Positions 1-9,282 of a DNA stretch of 64,000 bases are shown piece after piece. The DNA comes from an uncultured Flavobacteriales bacterium (GTDB taxonomy: Bacteria; Bacteroidota; Bacteroidia; Palsa-965). Position numbers and translations under genes: made by a program. The stretch is from contig CALJIF010000070.1 of NCBI GenBank assembly GCA_937974275.1, positions 20,762-84,761 on the forward strand. The letters run 5' to 3'. Position 1 is the stretch's first letter, and each line of letters opens with the position of its first letter. The notes beneath the pieces were generated by a model. It ran no database searches and had not been told where the DNA came from. It saw nothing but the letters and a program-made list of their open reading frames with translations.

Positions 1-2203
1 TGTTGACTACACTCCACGTCGCTCCATTATCTGGAGAATAATGTGCGGTGGTGTTGGTGAAATAATACAAGGCTCCGTTAGTTCCCGCAACGTATAACAA
101 GGAACGTCCTTCCTGACTGTTGTGTGAAGCATTGCTGATGTTATTCCAGGTAAGACCGCCGTCGTTGGTATGAAATAACTTTTGTCCGTTGGCACCACCG
201 GCGTATGCAATCCATAATTCGTTATCGTTTTCCGGATTGATAGTCAACAAAATTCTGGAACTGCTTCCCGTTGTTGTAGGAATCGTCAACTGTGTAAACG
301 TGACGCCACCGTCTGTGGTTTTCCAGATCTTACCTACATTGCCCGTTGCAGGACGTTGCACCACATACATCACATTCGGATTTTGCCAGCCGATTTCCAT
401 ATAACTGATGCGCGCATTGACGCTTGTTCCAAACGCGTACACCAAATTGTAAGAAGCACCTCCGTCGGTCGATTTATATAAATTATTTTGATTACCGATA
501 AATACATTATTATAACAAGAAGGATCAAATTTCATTTCACTCGACTCCGACGCCCAATAACTTTCGTTCGGCCACATGCCCACACCAAAACGCTGAATAG
601 GCTGATTGATCACCGGAGGTATGATGGCTCCACCAATATCAGAGGAATATACTTTTCTGTTTACGCCCGGATTTACGTATCCTGAAGCGGGTTCAGCTCC
701 GCCCAGTTCCAGGTAATCGCCCGGATTGTAATTCTGATAATACGCGATTGTTCCGTTGTGATACAATCCGCCTACCATCACATCTTCATTCCAGCCTGTT
801 CCAAAGCCCCACCATTCTGCACCGTGTATGCCGTCCATTTTTACCTGAACGTTGCTCGTGTAAAAATCATTCGAGAAGCTTATGCCTCCGTCATTGGTAA
901 TCCATGTTCCGGTTGGAGTGACACGGAAATCCTGCATGTCCACGTGCATCACCAACGGGCCGCCTGCGTATCCCGCCTGCGGAAAAAACGTTGTACCACC
1001 ATCTGTCGATTTCCACAAATTTAAACCACCAATTAAAATTTCATCCGCATTGTTCGGATTAGCAACAATTGCACAATTGTAAAATCCTTGATGGTACAAC
1101 CAGGTTGTTGTTCCAATGGCTAAGTTCGGATGCGCGGTAGTATAAGGCCCGCCTGCAGGTGAATTGGGCAAGGTCCATGTTACGCCTCCGTCATCGCTGC
1201 GATACACGCCGATAAACCCGTAATCGTTGGCTTTGGCTTCACCGATTAAGTACGCGTACACCCGATTCGGATTGTTCGGAGAAACTGCTAAACGCGCACC
1301 GCCATCGCTGCGGGCAGGATCGGTGGAGTTGTACCAACCCGAATTTTGTTGTGTAAATGTGGCACCTGTATCTGTGGAAAGAATAAACTCACAACGAATT
1401 TGTGATGGATTGTTTTTAACTACGAACAATGTATTTAAGGTGCCCGGTTTCAATTTGATGTCATAACACGCTTGTGTGTACACGGATGTCCATGTAGCGC
1501 CCCCGTTTGTTGTGCGAATGAGACCTTTGTCCGTAGCGGCAATAACAACCTGCGCGTTGGTCGGATGAATAAAAATTTCGTTCACGCCCAAGTTATTTGA
1601 ATTATACGAAACATTCCAGGTTACGCCACCGTCGGTTGATTTGTATAAATTACTTCCTGCTCCGGCATATACCAGATTCGAATCATTTGCGTCCACGGCA
1701 ATGGCCGTAACACCACCGTTCATGTTGTAGCCGGCGGAAACGTTGGTCCAGGTGTTCGCACCATCGGTTGATTTGTAAATTTCTCCCGGTTCGGTGCCGC
1801 AATACATAATGTTGGGATGCGCGGTACATTGTGTAATGGAATACACGTTGGTCTGTTCGTTGGCGCGATTGCCGTTGTCGTAGAACGTGCGCAGCGGGCC
1901 GTTAAGCGTCCACGACGCTGTGCGGTTTCCGGAAGCTGTTGGAGCAGGAGCGGAGACGTTGTTACGCAATTGGCGTTTCCACATTTTGTAGTACGCCGTA
2001 TGAATGGTTTTTTCCCACGCGTGAGTGCTGTAATACGCGGTGTACAGGCTGTCCACCGTTTCCGGCGGCGTTTGTTCGTTGTACATGGCCTGCGCCCATT
2101 GCGGCGCTTGTTGAATAATGACCGCGGAAGGTTTGCGCATTTGTTGCGCCGAAGCGAAGAACGGTGCGGCACACAAAGCAGCGAGTACGAGTAATTTTTT
2201 CAT
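1..2203 (-). CDS. Secreted BNR/Asp-box repeat protein, C-terminus beyond left edge
   Basis: The frame is open from ATG at 2203 to the window edge, about 734 codons with no stop. It begins MKKLLVLAALCAAPFFASAQ, a clear signal peptide. The rest contains many copies of a K-STDGG-TW motif, the Asp-box signature of BNR/sortilin-like beta-propellers, for example near 1760, 1640, 1370, 1000, 480 and 310. It is probably an exported multi-bladed propeller protein. Family members in Bacteroidota usually end in a T9SS sorting domain, but that end lies outside the window. A TATATTCG box lies about 29 nt upstream. Function beyond a secreted or surface propeller cannot be stated. Confidence 0.85.
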   Translation of the reverse strand, partial: MKKLLVLAALCAAPFFASAQQMRKPSAVIIQQAPQWAQAMYNEQTPPETVDSLYTAYYSTHAWEKTIHTAYYKMWKRQLRNNVSAPAPTASGNRTASWTLNGPLRTFYDNGNRANEQTNVYSITQCTAHPNIMYCGTEPGEIYKSTDGANTWTNVSAGYNMNGGVTAIAVDANDSNLVYAGAGSNLYKSTDGGVTWNVSYNSNNLGVNEIFIHPTNAQVVIAATDKGLIRTTNGGATWTSVYTQACYDIKLKPGTLNTLFVVKNNPSQIRCEFILSTDTGATFTQQNSGWYNSTDPARSDGGARLAVSPNNPNRVYAYLIGEAKANDYGFIGVYRSDDGGVTWTLPNSPAGGPYTTAHPNLAIGTTTWLYHQGFYNCAIVANPNNADEILIGGLNLWKSTDGGTTFFPQAGYAGGPLVMHVDMQDFRVTPTGTWITNDGGISFSNDFYTSNVQVKMDGIHGAEWWGFGTGWNEDVMVGGLYHNGTIAYYQNYNPGDYLELGGAEPASGYVNPGVNRKVYSSDIGGAIIPPVINQPIQRFGVGMWPNESYWASESSEMKFDPSCYNNVFIGNQNNLYKSTDGGASYNLVYAFGTSVNARISYMEIGWQNPNVMYVVQRPATGNVGKIWKTTDGGVTFTQLTIPTTTGSSSRILLTINPENDNELWIAYAGGANGQKLFHTNDGGLTWNNISNASHNSQEGRSLLYVAGTNGALYYFTNTTAHYSPDNGATWSVVN

Positions 2204-2319
2204 AAAAATGTTGTGATTCGTATTGAGCAGCACGAATATACTAAATGCATTTAGGATATTGAGAATCAGCTTTGAGCGACAATAAATTACGGTAGATGTA
2301 AATGGAAGGGAATAATGTG

Positions 2320-2327
2320 TATATTTG
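2320..2327 (+). promoter_or_regulatory. TAnnTTTG -7 box upstream of tRNA-fMet
   Basis: The sequence TATATTTG matches the Bacteroidota -7 consensus exactly and lies 47 nt before the tRNA. No clear -33 TTTG element is visible. Confidence 0.5.
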
Positions 2328-2374
2328 CACTCGCTTTCGGAAACGGTAAATCGAAGAAGGAGCGAAACATAGGA

Positions 2375-2446
<72 letters not shown>

Positions 2447-2447
2447 C

Positions 2448-2500
2448 AAAAAAACAAAGCGAGTAAGTGAGCGTGAGCGAACTACTCGCTTTGTTTTTTT
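2448..2500 (+). terminator. Strong intrinsic terminator after tRNA-fMet
   Basis: Inverted arms 2448-2465 and 2483-2500 are an almost perfect 18-bp match. They end in a run of seven T on the plus strand and seven A on the left, so the element could work in both directions. Confidence 0.85.
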
Positions 2501-2824
2501 ACCTCGCTCTCGCTCTGTTTCTCGCTCTGTTCCCCACTCTCGCTCTGTTTCCCGCTCTTCCTCACACTGTGTGCGCCTGCGAACAATCTTCCCTCCCGAT
2601 ATTCAATTTCCTAGTGCACTTCTAAGCGCCCCGCGAACAAACCTACTGTTTACACGCTGTTGATAACACAATCGAAAAACCCCGATTCTCCTATTTTATA
2701 ATTCAATTATCCGGAGTAAATTTCAATTATAATTAAGCCGCGATAAAGTAGCGCATATATGACGAAATTGGGGTGGCTAAGCGGAATTTTGTGGCGGAGT
2801 TATAATTAAATAAGTTGTGATTCT
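2501..2824. other. Intergenic stretch with imperfect CTCGCTCTGTT repeats
   Basis: Between the tRNA terminator and the next gene there is no supported gene. Positions about 2503-2560 hold four or five imperfect copies of a CTCGCTCTGTT-like unit. The rest is AT-rich with no recognisable element. Confidence 0.5.
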
Positions 2825-3505
2825 ATGACCGATGAAATAGCAAACTACTTTAAATCTGGACTTGTACTCCCAACCTTTGAAGCAGTCCGAAGTTTTAATA
2901 TTTGGAAGAATGTTGCAACTGAAGCATCGTTCTTAAAGACTCAGAGTAAGAATATTCAGCTTCTTTATTCATTTGTTCAGTTTGGTGCTCAGAATAGTTT
3001 CGTGCTCAACTTGGGTAAGTTGTATGACAATCCTAAATCTAAATATCCAACGCTTTGTATTCGCTCATTTCTTGACCGTATTACGCTTGTTGGAGATTGG
3101 ACAAGAATTGTTGAGGATACTCAAACTGTTCGAACAATGAAATTTTATGGTTGTCCGCAAAATTTATTGGATGCAGTGAATGGTATTGATCCGAACGATT
3201 TTCCAAAATTATTTGTGGAGTATTACCGTGACCGTCTCAGCAGTGAAACTATGAAGCAAAATATTGATACGCTAAAAAAACTGCGTGATAAGTTTGTCGC
3301 TCACAATGAGTATGTTTCAGCCCCTGCTAAGATTGAACATGATGCAATTAATAACCTATTAGATTTGGCTAATGAAATTATCTCAGTATACGGTATTGCC
3401 TATAATCGGGAGAGATGGAACCTTGATGGTGTTTCAACGCTAAAAAGAGATGCTGAAAGAAACGCCGATTTCATAAAGGTCAATATTTCATTTCTCAAGT
3501 CATAG
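2825..3505 (+). CDS. HEPN/AbiU2-like protein
   Basis: This 226-residue all-alpha protein has no signal peptide. Its central region (NSFVLNLGKLYD at 57-68, then YPTLCI) and the LRDKFVAHNE segment at 153-162 resemble the HEPN_AbiU2 family. R154 and H160 form an R-x5-H arrangement, the RNase motif shape of many HEPN proteins. AbiU2 was first described in lactococcal abortive infection, and most members have no tested function. The gene is AT-rich compared with the housekeeping genes and lies in an accessory stretch just after tRNA-fMet. No nucleotidyltransferase partner is adjacent. A defence role is an inference; the family call rests on motif recall. Confidence 0.6.
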   Translation: MTDEIANYFKSGLVLPTFEAVRSFNIWKNVATEASFLKTQSKNIQLLYSFVQFGAQNSFVLNLGKLYDNPKSKYPTLCIRSFLDRITLVGDWTRIVEDTQTVRTMKFYGCPQNLLDAVNGIDPNDFPKLFVEYYRDRLSSETMKQNIDTLKKLRDKFVAHNEYVSAPAKIEHDAINNLLDLANEIISVYGIAYNRERWNLDGVSTLKRDAERNADFIKVNISFLKS

Positions 3506-3657
3506 ATATTAAGGCTGTATTCAAGCGACATGCAATTCACGTATAGAGGCTAATATGTGCAAGCGCGCGACGGCTACACGCAAACGTCACATTTGGAATT
3601 AGTAAATAAAAGTAACATAGAGCTTTCAAAGCTCAATCCTAATCCTCTCCAACAACC

Positions 3658-4089
3658 ATGAACAAGTGGAACACGACCGGAAAAATTAAGGCAATACTAC
3701 TTGTAATTGTGGCATTGCCCAACTTGTTTGCGCCTATGGCTGTGCCGGTAGAGCAAGACCTTATTATGGCTGTGTTTCCACTGATTGTCGGGAGTTTGGC
3801 AATACCTTTAATTGCGAAGTTAAACGCAGCATTTCGTGGCAAAGAAATTGTTCAACCAACATGGAATGATAATCCTCTTGATCGTAAACGAACACTGGAT
3901 TTCTTTCATTTTGCTTCGTACTTTTTTATTGCAGTTGGGTTAAGTGTATTGATTGGGTCTGCGATCAAATATCAAATGTTTAACCTTCTCGGACTAACCG
4001 TAATATCTTTTGGACTTGGAATGTTGATTGGTATTTGGGTAACATTGAAACTGATGAAACGTAAGAATCTTCGTGAAGACGGAAATTGA
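3658..4089 (+). CDS. Hypothetical integral membrane protein
   Basis: This 143-residue protein has about four hydrophobic segments, at roughly 10-28, 36-55, 84-103 and 108-130, separated by a polar linker (PTWNDNPLDRKRT). I do not recognise the family. It stands alone, with a 152-bp gap upstream and 181 bp downstream, and neither gap shows a convincing promoter or terminator. The ATG at 3658 is used because the hydrophobic N-terminal helix starts right after it. Function unknown. Confidence 0.6.
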   Translation: MNKWNTTGKIKAILLVIVALPNLFAPMAVPVEQDLIMAVFPLIVGSLAIPLIAKLNAAFRGKEIVQPTWNDNPLDRKRTLDFFHFASYFFIAVGLSVLIGSAIKYQMFNLLGLTVISFGLGMLIGIWVTLKLMKRKNLREDGN

Positions 4090-4270
4090 AAAACAAGAAA
4101 AGTTGGGTTGAGTAACGTGATATCTTAAATGTGGTATTTGGTGTGTAAGAAATTAGTCACGTTATCGATTTAGAGATAGAGCGTTGAAATAAATTTAAGT
4201 GATAAAATAGATGTGATCTAGTTGTTTAAGATTACTTTGTACTCATTCGAATAGTAAGTCAGTCATTTTT

Positions 4271-5719
4271 ATGAGACCAAGTATAGTTTCAGTAATATTT
4301 TTCCTTCTTTCGTTAGCAGTGTATGCGCAGAACCAGGGTAATGTTTGGATGTTTGGGCAGGGAGGAGCACTAAATTTTAATAGTGGAATACCTGTTCCGT
4401 TTGCAGGTAGTCAAGTATTTGGTAATCCCACGCAGCCTGGCGATTTTTTGCTCAGTGAAGGATGTAGTTCAATCGCAGACAGCAGTGGCAATCTGTTATT
4501 CTATTCGAACGGAGAGAAGGTATGGAATAGTTTGAATCAGGTTATGCCTAATGGCGATAGTTTGTTCGGGTTGTATTCATCAACGTCGGCAGCATTGATA
4601 ATTCCGGTTCCAATGAGCGATTCATTATACTATGTATTTACAACTGATGGAATCGAACGTTATCTGCAACGTGGTTTACGGTATTCTGTAGTGAACATGT
4701 GCTTGGATAACGGGAAAGGTGATGTCATTAATTCTCAGAAAAATGTCCTGCTTTTAGATACGGTTTCCGAAAAGGTTTGTGCGGTAAGGCATCCCAATGG
4801 AACTGACATATGGTTAATAACGCACAAATATTTCAGCGATTCGTTTTATGCTTATTTAATTACGCCGAACGGAATAAATGCACCGGTTGTTTCCGGTGTG
4901 GGGTCAGTACATCTGGGTAATTCCGCAAACTTCAATGGATTCGCAGCTGCTCTTGGGCAGATGAAAGCCTCGTTCGATGGAAGTAGAATTGGTCTTGTGT
5001 TTTCCAACGTCAATCCCGCAGTGGCTGAGATTTTTGACTTTGATGCAATTACAGGTGTAGTGTCTAATCCGCTGAGCTTACAAACCAATGGTGGTGAATA
5101 TGGTATCGAATTTTCTCCCGATAATTCAAAAGTGTATATATCAAATATGTCCGGCGTGTTTCAGTTTAATTTAAACGCAGGGTCATCATCTGCAATTAAC
5201 GCCTCGAAATTTCAACTAACAAATAACGGTTGTGCTCCTGCGCCAATGCAAATCGGGCCGGATGGTAAAATTTATGTTTCACGTTGCAATAGTTTTTTAG
5301 GTGTAGTTCACAATCCGAACTTGCTCGCCCTCAATTGCAATTATGTTAACAACGGATTAAATATTAGTCCCGCTGTTAACAATACGTCGCTACCTGCCTT
5401 TATTGCCGGGTTTAATTATCGTAATCATCAACCACCGGATTGTCTTACCACGGGTACAGACTTTATAAATACAACAAACCAACCTGTCGCATTTCCTAAT
5501 CCATTTGCTACAGAAACCGTCATCCAAATGGATACTTACTTGGTAGATGGTGTTTTATGTGTTCAAAACATATTTGGAGAAACGGTAACGCGAGTTTCGA
5601 ATATTAACGGCTATTCGATTACGTTCTTACGAGGTGATCTTCCTCCCGGACTTTATTTCGCCCAATTTGTTCAAGCAAATCAGGTTGTCGGTGTTGTTAA
5701 ACTTGTGATCAGTGAATAG
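4271..5719 (+). CDS. T9SS type A sorted secreted beta-propeller-like protein
   Basis: This 482-residue protein starts with a signal peptide ending near AQNQG. The body begins with VWMFGQGGALNFNSG, a pattern common in Bacteroidota exported proteins that share a WD40/lactonase-like propeller fold. It includes repeats such as GIEFSPDNSKVYISN and QIGPDGKIYVSR. The last ~75 residues (AFPNPFATETVIQM to the final KLVISE) match a type A T9SS sorting domain: an NPF turn, a GLYFAQF strand and a short terminal VVKLVI strand. It is probably exported through the outer membrane by T9SS and anchored or released. Substrate and role unknown. Confidence 0.8.
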   Translation: MRPSIVSVIFFLLSLAVYAQNQGNVWMFGQGGALNFNSGIPVPFAGSQVFGNPTQPGDFLLSEGCSSIADSSGNLLFYSNGEKVWNSLNQVMPNGDSLFGLYSSTSAALIIPVPMSDSLYYVFTTDGIERYLQRGLRYSVVNMCLDNGKGDVINSQKNVLLLDTVSEKVCAVRHPNGTDIWLITHKYFSDSFYAYLITPNGINAPVVSGVGSVHLGNSANFNGFAAALGQMKASFDGSRIGLVFSNVNPAVAEIFDFDAITGVVSNPLSLQTNGGEYGIEFSPDNSKVYISNMSGVFQFNLNAGSSSAINASKFQLTNNGCAPAPMQIGPDGKIYVSRCNSFLGVVHNPNLLALNCNYVNNGLNISPAVNNTSLPAFIAGFNYRNHQPPDCLTTGTDFINTTNQPVAFPNPFATETVIQMDTYLVDGVLCVQNIFGETVTRVSNINGYSITFLRGDLPPGLYFAQFVQANQVVGVVKLVISE

Positions 5720-5766
5720 AACGAAAAGATCCGCAAGACTTAACTTAAATCACACTCAAATCACCC

Positions 5767-6387
5767 ATGGCTCCCGATAAAAATCTCAAATTTCCGCTTC
5801 CCAACTACGACCGGCTTTGTTTCCTGAAGAATTGTATAACCAATCCCAATATTATTGTGGGTGATTATACATACTACGATGATTTCGAAAATGTGGAGAA
5901 TTTTGAAAAGAATGTGAAGTACCATTTCGATTTTATCGGAGATCGTTTGATTATCGGTAAGTTCTGTATGATTGCTTCGGATGTGAAGTTTATTATGAAT
6001 GGTGGTAATCACTTAACAGAGGCCTTGTCCACGTATCCGTTTGCAATATTCGGTAACGGGTGGGAGCATGCCATGGACAATAAATCGTATCCGCATAAAG
6101 GTGACATTAGTATCGGAAATGATGTATGGATCGGATACAATGCCACCATTATGGCCGGTGTAACCGTTGGTGACGGTGCAATTATTGCAGCAAATTCGAC
6201 GGTAGTAAACGATGTTGAGCCGTATTCTATTGTTGGTGGCAATCCTGCACGACTGATAAAGAAGCGTTTTTCGGAAGACACTATTGCAAAACTCCTGGAA
6301 TTGCAATGGTGGAACTGGGATATTGATAAAGTAACCCGTAACGTGCAGCACTTAACCGGGAATGAATTGGATAGGATAATTGAATAA
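5767..6387 (+). CDS. Vat/CatB-type hexapeptide O-acetyltransferase
   Basis: This 206-residue left-handed beta-helix acetyltransferase closely follows the streptogramin A acetyltransferase (Vat) layout. It has an N-terminal segment with VGDYTYYDD, then IGKFCMIASDVKFIMNGGNH with the catalytic His at its end, then YPFAIFGNGWE, and hexapeptide repeats (IGNDVWIG, IMAGVTVGDGAIIAANS). A C-terminal WWNWDI segment, also found in VatD, follows. Family enzymes transfer acetyl from acetyl-CoA to a hydroxyl of streptogramin A or related xenobiotics. Length is typical. Chromosomal environmental homologues are common, and actual antibiotic activity is not shown by sequence. Confidence 0.85.
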   Translation: MAPDKNLKFPLPNYDRLCFLKNCITNPNIIVGDYTYYDDFENVENFEKNVKYHFDFIGDRLIIGKFCMIASDVKFIMNGGNHLTEALSTYPFAIFGNGWEHAMDNKSYPHKGDISIGNDVWIGYNATIMAGVTVGDGAIIAANSTVVNDVEPYSIVGGNPARLIKKRFSEDTIAKLLELQWWNWDIDKVTRNVQHLTGNELDRIIE

Positions 6388-6439
6388 ATGTTGAGCTTTG
6401 TGTAAAAAAAACAATTAAAACAACTGTTACAAGAATTAA

Positions 6440-7087
6440 ATGATTAAAGAACTGCATAAAATATTCAATGAACTAAACAGATATTCATTTCCATTTAATG
6501 ACAGCGTGAAGGAAATTCCCCGGAACGGTATTTATATAATGTTCGAAAAGGGTGAAGTATTCGACGGCTATGACCGAATAGTTAGAGTCGGGACACATAC
6601 CGGTGATAGGCAATTACGTTCGAGGCTCAACCAACATTTCGTGAAAGAGAATAAAAACAGAAGTATTTTCAGAAAGAATATTGGTCGTTGTTTGTTGAAT
6701 AGAGATCAAAGCTCGTATTTGCCGTTGTGGGAATTGGATACTACTTCAAAAGCGCAGAAGGAAAAGTACTCGAAGTATCTTGATGTTGAATTTGAGAAAA
6801 GTGTGGAGAAAAGCATTAGTAGCTATATACAAAACTATCTTTCGTTTTGTGTTTTCCGAATGGATACTAAAACGGAAAGGCTTTTTTGGGAAAGTAAAAT
6901 TGTTTCGACACTTGCTGCATCCAACAAATTAAAACCCTCCCCAAATTGGTTAGGAAATTATTCAACTAAGGATAAAATACGAGCAAGCGGACTGTGGCAG
7001 GTCAATGAGTTGTACAATGAAGTATTGAGTGCTAAAGAATTGGAAGAGTTAAATGAAATAGTATCGGGGAAAGGCTATAATCCATGA
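6440..7087 (+). CDS. GIY-YIG-like protein with altered second motif
   Basis: This 215-residue protein has NGIYIMFEKGE near residue 30 and RIVRVGTHTG about 20 residues later, where a GIY-YIG nuclease has YIG. These are followed by LRSRLNQHF (candidate catalytic Arg), FWESKIV (candidate metal-binding Glu) and PSPNWLG (conserved Asn). The order GIY-(Y/V)xG-R-E-N is that of the GIY-YIG superfamily, but the Tyr of YIG is replaced. Its stop overlaps the next start (ATGA), so the two are probably co-translated. It could be a nuclease or an inactive relative. No other nuclease or restriction gene is adjacent. Confidence 0.6.
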   Translation: MIKELHKIFNELNRYSFPFNDSVKEIPRNGIYIMFEKGEVFDGYDRIVRVGTHTGDRQLRSRLNQHFVKENKNRSIFRKNIGRCLLNRDQSSYLPLWELDTTSKAQKEKYSKYLDVEFEKSVEKSISSYIQNYLSFCVFRMDTKTERLFWESKIVSTLAASNKLKPSPNWLGNYSTKDKIRASGLWQVNELYNEVLSAKELEELNEIVSGKGYNP

Positions 7088-7335
7088 ACTCCACTAAATC
7101 AAACGTTTTATTCAGCATCGGAATTATCACTGCCACATGGTTCGCTTTAACCGGTATTGTTTGGGCGTACTATGCTTGCTTGGTTATTGCTTATCCGTTC
7201 GGGTTAGCGAGTTTTTTAATTTGGAGAAGTATTAAAAGTGATGGCAAACCTCGAAACAAATTCATTCCGATTATATTAATAATTGGTCTGGTGCTTTCAA
7301 TTTCGGTGCTGATGTATTTGTTGCTATTTGATTGA
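7084..7335 (+). CDS. Small two- to three-helix membrane protein
   Basis: This 83-residue protein has hydrophobic segments at about 8-30, 32-48 and 60-81, with a short basic polar loop (SIKSDGKPRNK) between the last two. Its ATG overlaps the stop of the GIY-YIG-like gene by 4 nt, which points to translational coupling. Family not recognised. The coupling suggests a shared function, but nothing in the sequence says what it is. Confidence 0.6.
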   Translation: MNSTKSNVLFSIGIITATWFALTGIVWAYYACLVIAYPFGLASFLIWRSIKSDGKPRNKFIPIILIIGLVLSISVLMYLLLFD

Positions 7336-7457
7336 ACTAATGCACGTGGCATCGGCATTTTCAGATATACATCCCCGCATAGTTGGCGATCCTGCTCATT
7401 ACTCGACGATTGGGTTTCAAATTATCTGTAAATTCGTTGGCAATAAACCGCGCGAAA

Positions 7458-8819
7458 ATGGTTCAAGCCTTTAAATACTTTACCAAGAATCTATCGCTGT
7501 TCTTTTTCGTATTTCTGATCATCTTCACTATAGATCGGCATCATTGGTACCAGGTGGCTTCCAAGCCGGAGTTGGGCCCGTTCGAGTCGGATGTTGCGGT
7601 GTATTACTCGTACTTGCCGGCGTTCTTTTATGGCACACCTCAGGAGTTAGCTTCGATTTGTAAAGAAAATCGGTACACCATCGGAATGGCGATTATGTAT
7701 TCGCCTGCTTTTTTTGTTGGTGATATTATTGCTCGACAATCCGGCGAAAAAGTAAACGGGTACTCTAAGCCGTATCAGCGGGCAATACGATGGGGGAGCG
7801 TAATCTTTGCTTTTATAGGACTTTGGTTTGCCAGAAAAAACTTGTTGATGTTCTTTAGTGACACCGTTACGTTGATAGCATTAGCCTGTGTTTTTTTCGG
7901 CACGAATTTGTTTTACTACACGTTCAGTACCGGAGAAATGTCGCACAGCTATTTGTTCTTTTTTTATTCGGTGTTTGTGTATTGTTCAATAAAATTCGTG
8001 CTTGAGGATAATTATAAATATCTCGTTTGGATGGGACTGCTGGGAGGCATGATGGTGCTGATACGCCCTACCTCTGTTTTGCTGTTTTTATTTCCGGTGG
8101 TGTTTAAGGTAAGTTCTTTTTCCGATATCAAAGATCGATTGGCGTTGTTTTTTAAGCCACGAGCGCAACTGTTAATGGGCCTGGTTTTATTTATGATACC
8201 AATTGTATTGCAAATGTTGGTGTGGAAAAAGTATCATGGTTCTTATGTGTATTACAGCTATGGGGACGAACGTTTTTTCTTTTCTGATCCCCAAATCATC
8301 AACTTCCTGTTCAGTTATCGAAAGGGTTGGCTGCTCTATACGCCAATAATGATTTTTTCATTGCTAGGTATTTTACTTTCGAGAAAATACTTGAATGATT
8401 TATTTTGGTTTCTAATTCTGTTTATACCACTCAATATTTATATTTTAAGTTGCTGGTGGGATTGGGGCTACGGTGGTTCATTCGGCTGCAGAGCATTGAT
8501 TGAGTCCTATGCGGTTTTAATATTTCCATTTGCATTATTTGTTAAATGGTGCTTTTCGTTAAGTATGAAATATCCTGTCGGAAAAATTGCGATCAGAGGC
8601 GCGTTATTAATCGTCCTCTTTCTGTTAATACAGTTTAATATATTCCAGGTATGGCAGTATAAAAACCTAATTATACATTGGGCAGGAATGAACGAAAGAG
8701 CATATAAACATGTTTTTCTAAGAAGCTCACTGAACTATGGTGAGTTGCAGTATGTGCATGATTCATTAATTATTGATGTGGATATCATGAAGCGGAGAAA
8801 AGGGATTAGGGATGACTGA
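7458..8819 (+). CDS. Multi-pass membrane protein, GT-C glycosyltransferase-like
   Basis: This is about 453 residues from ATG 7458. An upstream TTG at 7383 is in frame but adds a segment that does not look like a membrane-protein start. There are around ten transmembrane helices. After the first helix comes a polar loop with PFESDVAVYYSYLPAFFYG. Acidic pairs in the first extracytoplasmic loop and this overall shape are typical of lipid-linked sugar (GT-C/PMT-like) glycosyltransferases of Bacteroidota. RPTSVLL and SCWWDWGYGGSFG are recurring motifs of such proteins. Donor and acceptor are unknown. No glycan gene is next to it. Confidence 0.6.
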   Translation: MVQAFKYFTKNLSLFFFVFLIIFTIDRHHWYQVASKPELGPFESDVAVYYSYLPAFFYGTPQELASICKENRYTIGMAIMYSPAFFVGDIIARQSGEKVNGYSKPYQRAIRWGSVIFAFIGLWFARKNLLMFFSDTVTLIALACVFFGTNLFYYTFSTGEMSHSYLFFFYSVFVYCSIKFVLEDNYKYLVWMGLLGGMMVLIRPTSVLLFLFPVVFKVSSFSDIKDRLALFFKPRAQLLMGLVLFMIPIVLQMLVWKKYHGSYVYYSYGDERFFFSDPQIINFLFSYRKGWLLYTPIMIFSLLGILLSRKYLNDLFWFLILFIPLNIYILSCWWDWGYGGSFGCRALIESYAVLIFPFALFVKWCFSLSMKYPVGKIAIRGALLIVLFLLIQFNIFQVWQYKNLIIHWAGMNERAYKHVFLRSSLNYGELQYVHDSLIIDVDIMKRRKGIRDD

Positions 8820-8953
8820 TTTAGAAGTTTCCTGTGGGACGATGCGGAAGATATGCCGAAGCATTGTGCTTTGTGTGAAACGAGGTACATGATGATCATT
8901 CCCATCGTACTTTTGACGTGTTAAACGCTGTAGTCTCACCTAAAACCACCCCT

Positions 8954-9271
8954 ATGTTTATTTGGAAAGCCGTTGTTGGTTTTGTAAACGATAAGCAGTA
9001 TCGTGAATTGTTAGTTGCTACCACCGTGATCTTGTTATTGGGTGCTTTTGCATTTCAATGGATAGAAGGTTGGCGTTTTTTGGACGCGTTGTATTTCTGT
9101 GTATGCACATTAACTACCATTGGTTACGGAGATGTGACTCCTCAAACCGATTTCGGGAAAGTGTTTAATATGTTTTACATCCTGCTTGGTCTTGGATTGA
9201 TTCTGGGCTTCGTGAATATTGTAGGAAAACATTTAAGCGATACGAGGAAGAAGTTGAATAGTAAGGAGTAA
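8954..9271 (+). CDS. Two-TM potassium channel (ion channel family)
   Basis: This is about 105 residues from ATG 8954; a GTG at 8918 would add 12 residues. It has two hydrophobic helices (about 19-36 and 70-90) flanking a pore loop with TTIGYGD at 54-60, the canonical K+ selectivity filter. No RCK/KTN or cyclic-nucleotide domain follows, so this is a minimal pore module of the KcsA-like Ion_trans_2 family. It is expected in the inner membrane as a tetramer. Regulation is not visible. Confidence 0.85.
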   Translation: MFIWKAVVGFVNDKQYRELLVATTVILLLGAFAFQWIEGWRFLDALYFCVCTLTTIGYGDVTPQTDFGKVFNMFYILLGLGLILGFVNIVGKHLSDTRKKLNSKE

Positions 9272-9282
9272 TTTTAGATTGT

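Noticed and set aside
1720..2174. Several minus- and plus-strand open frames inside the first gene
   Set aside because: They are out of frame with the long continuous frame that has a signal peptide and Asp-box repeats.
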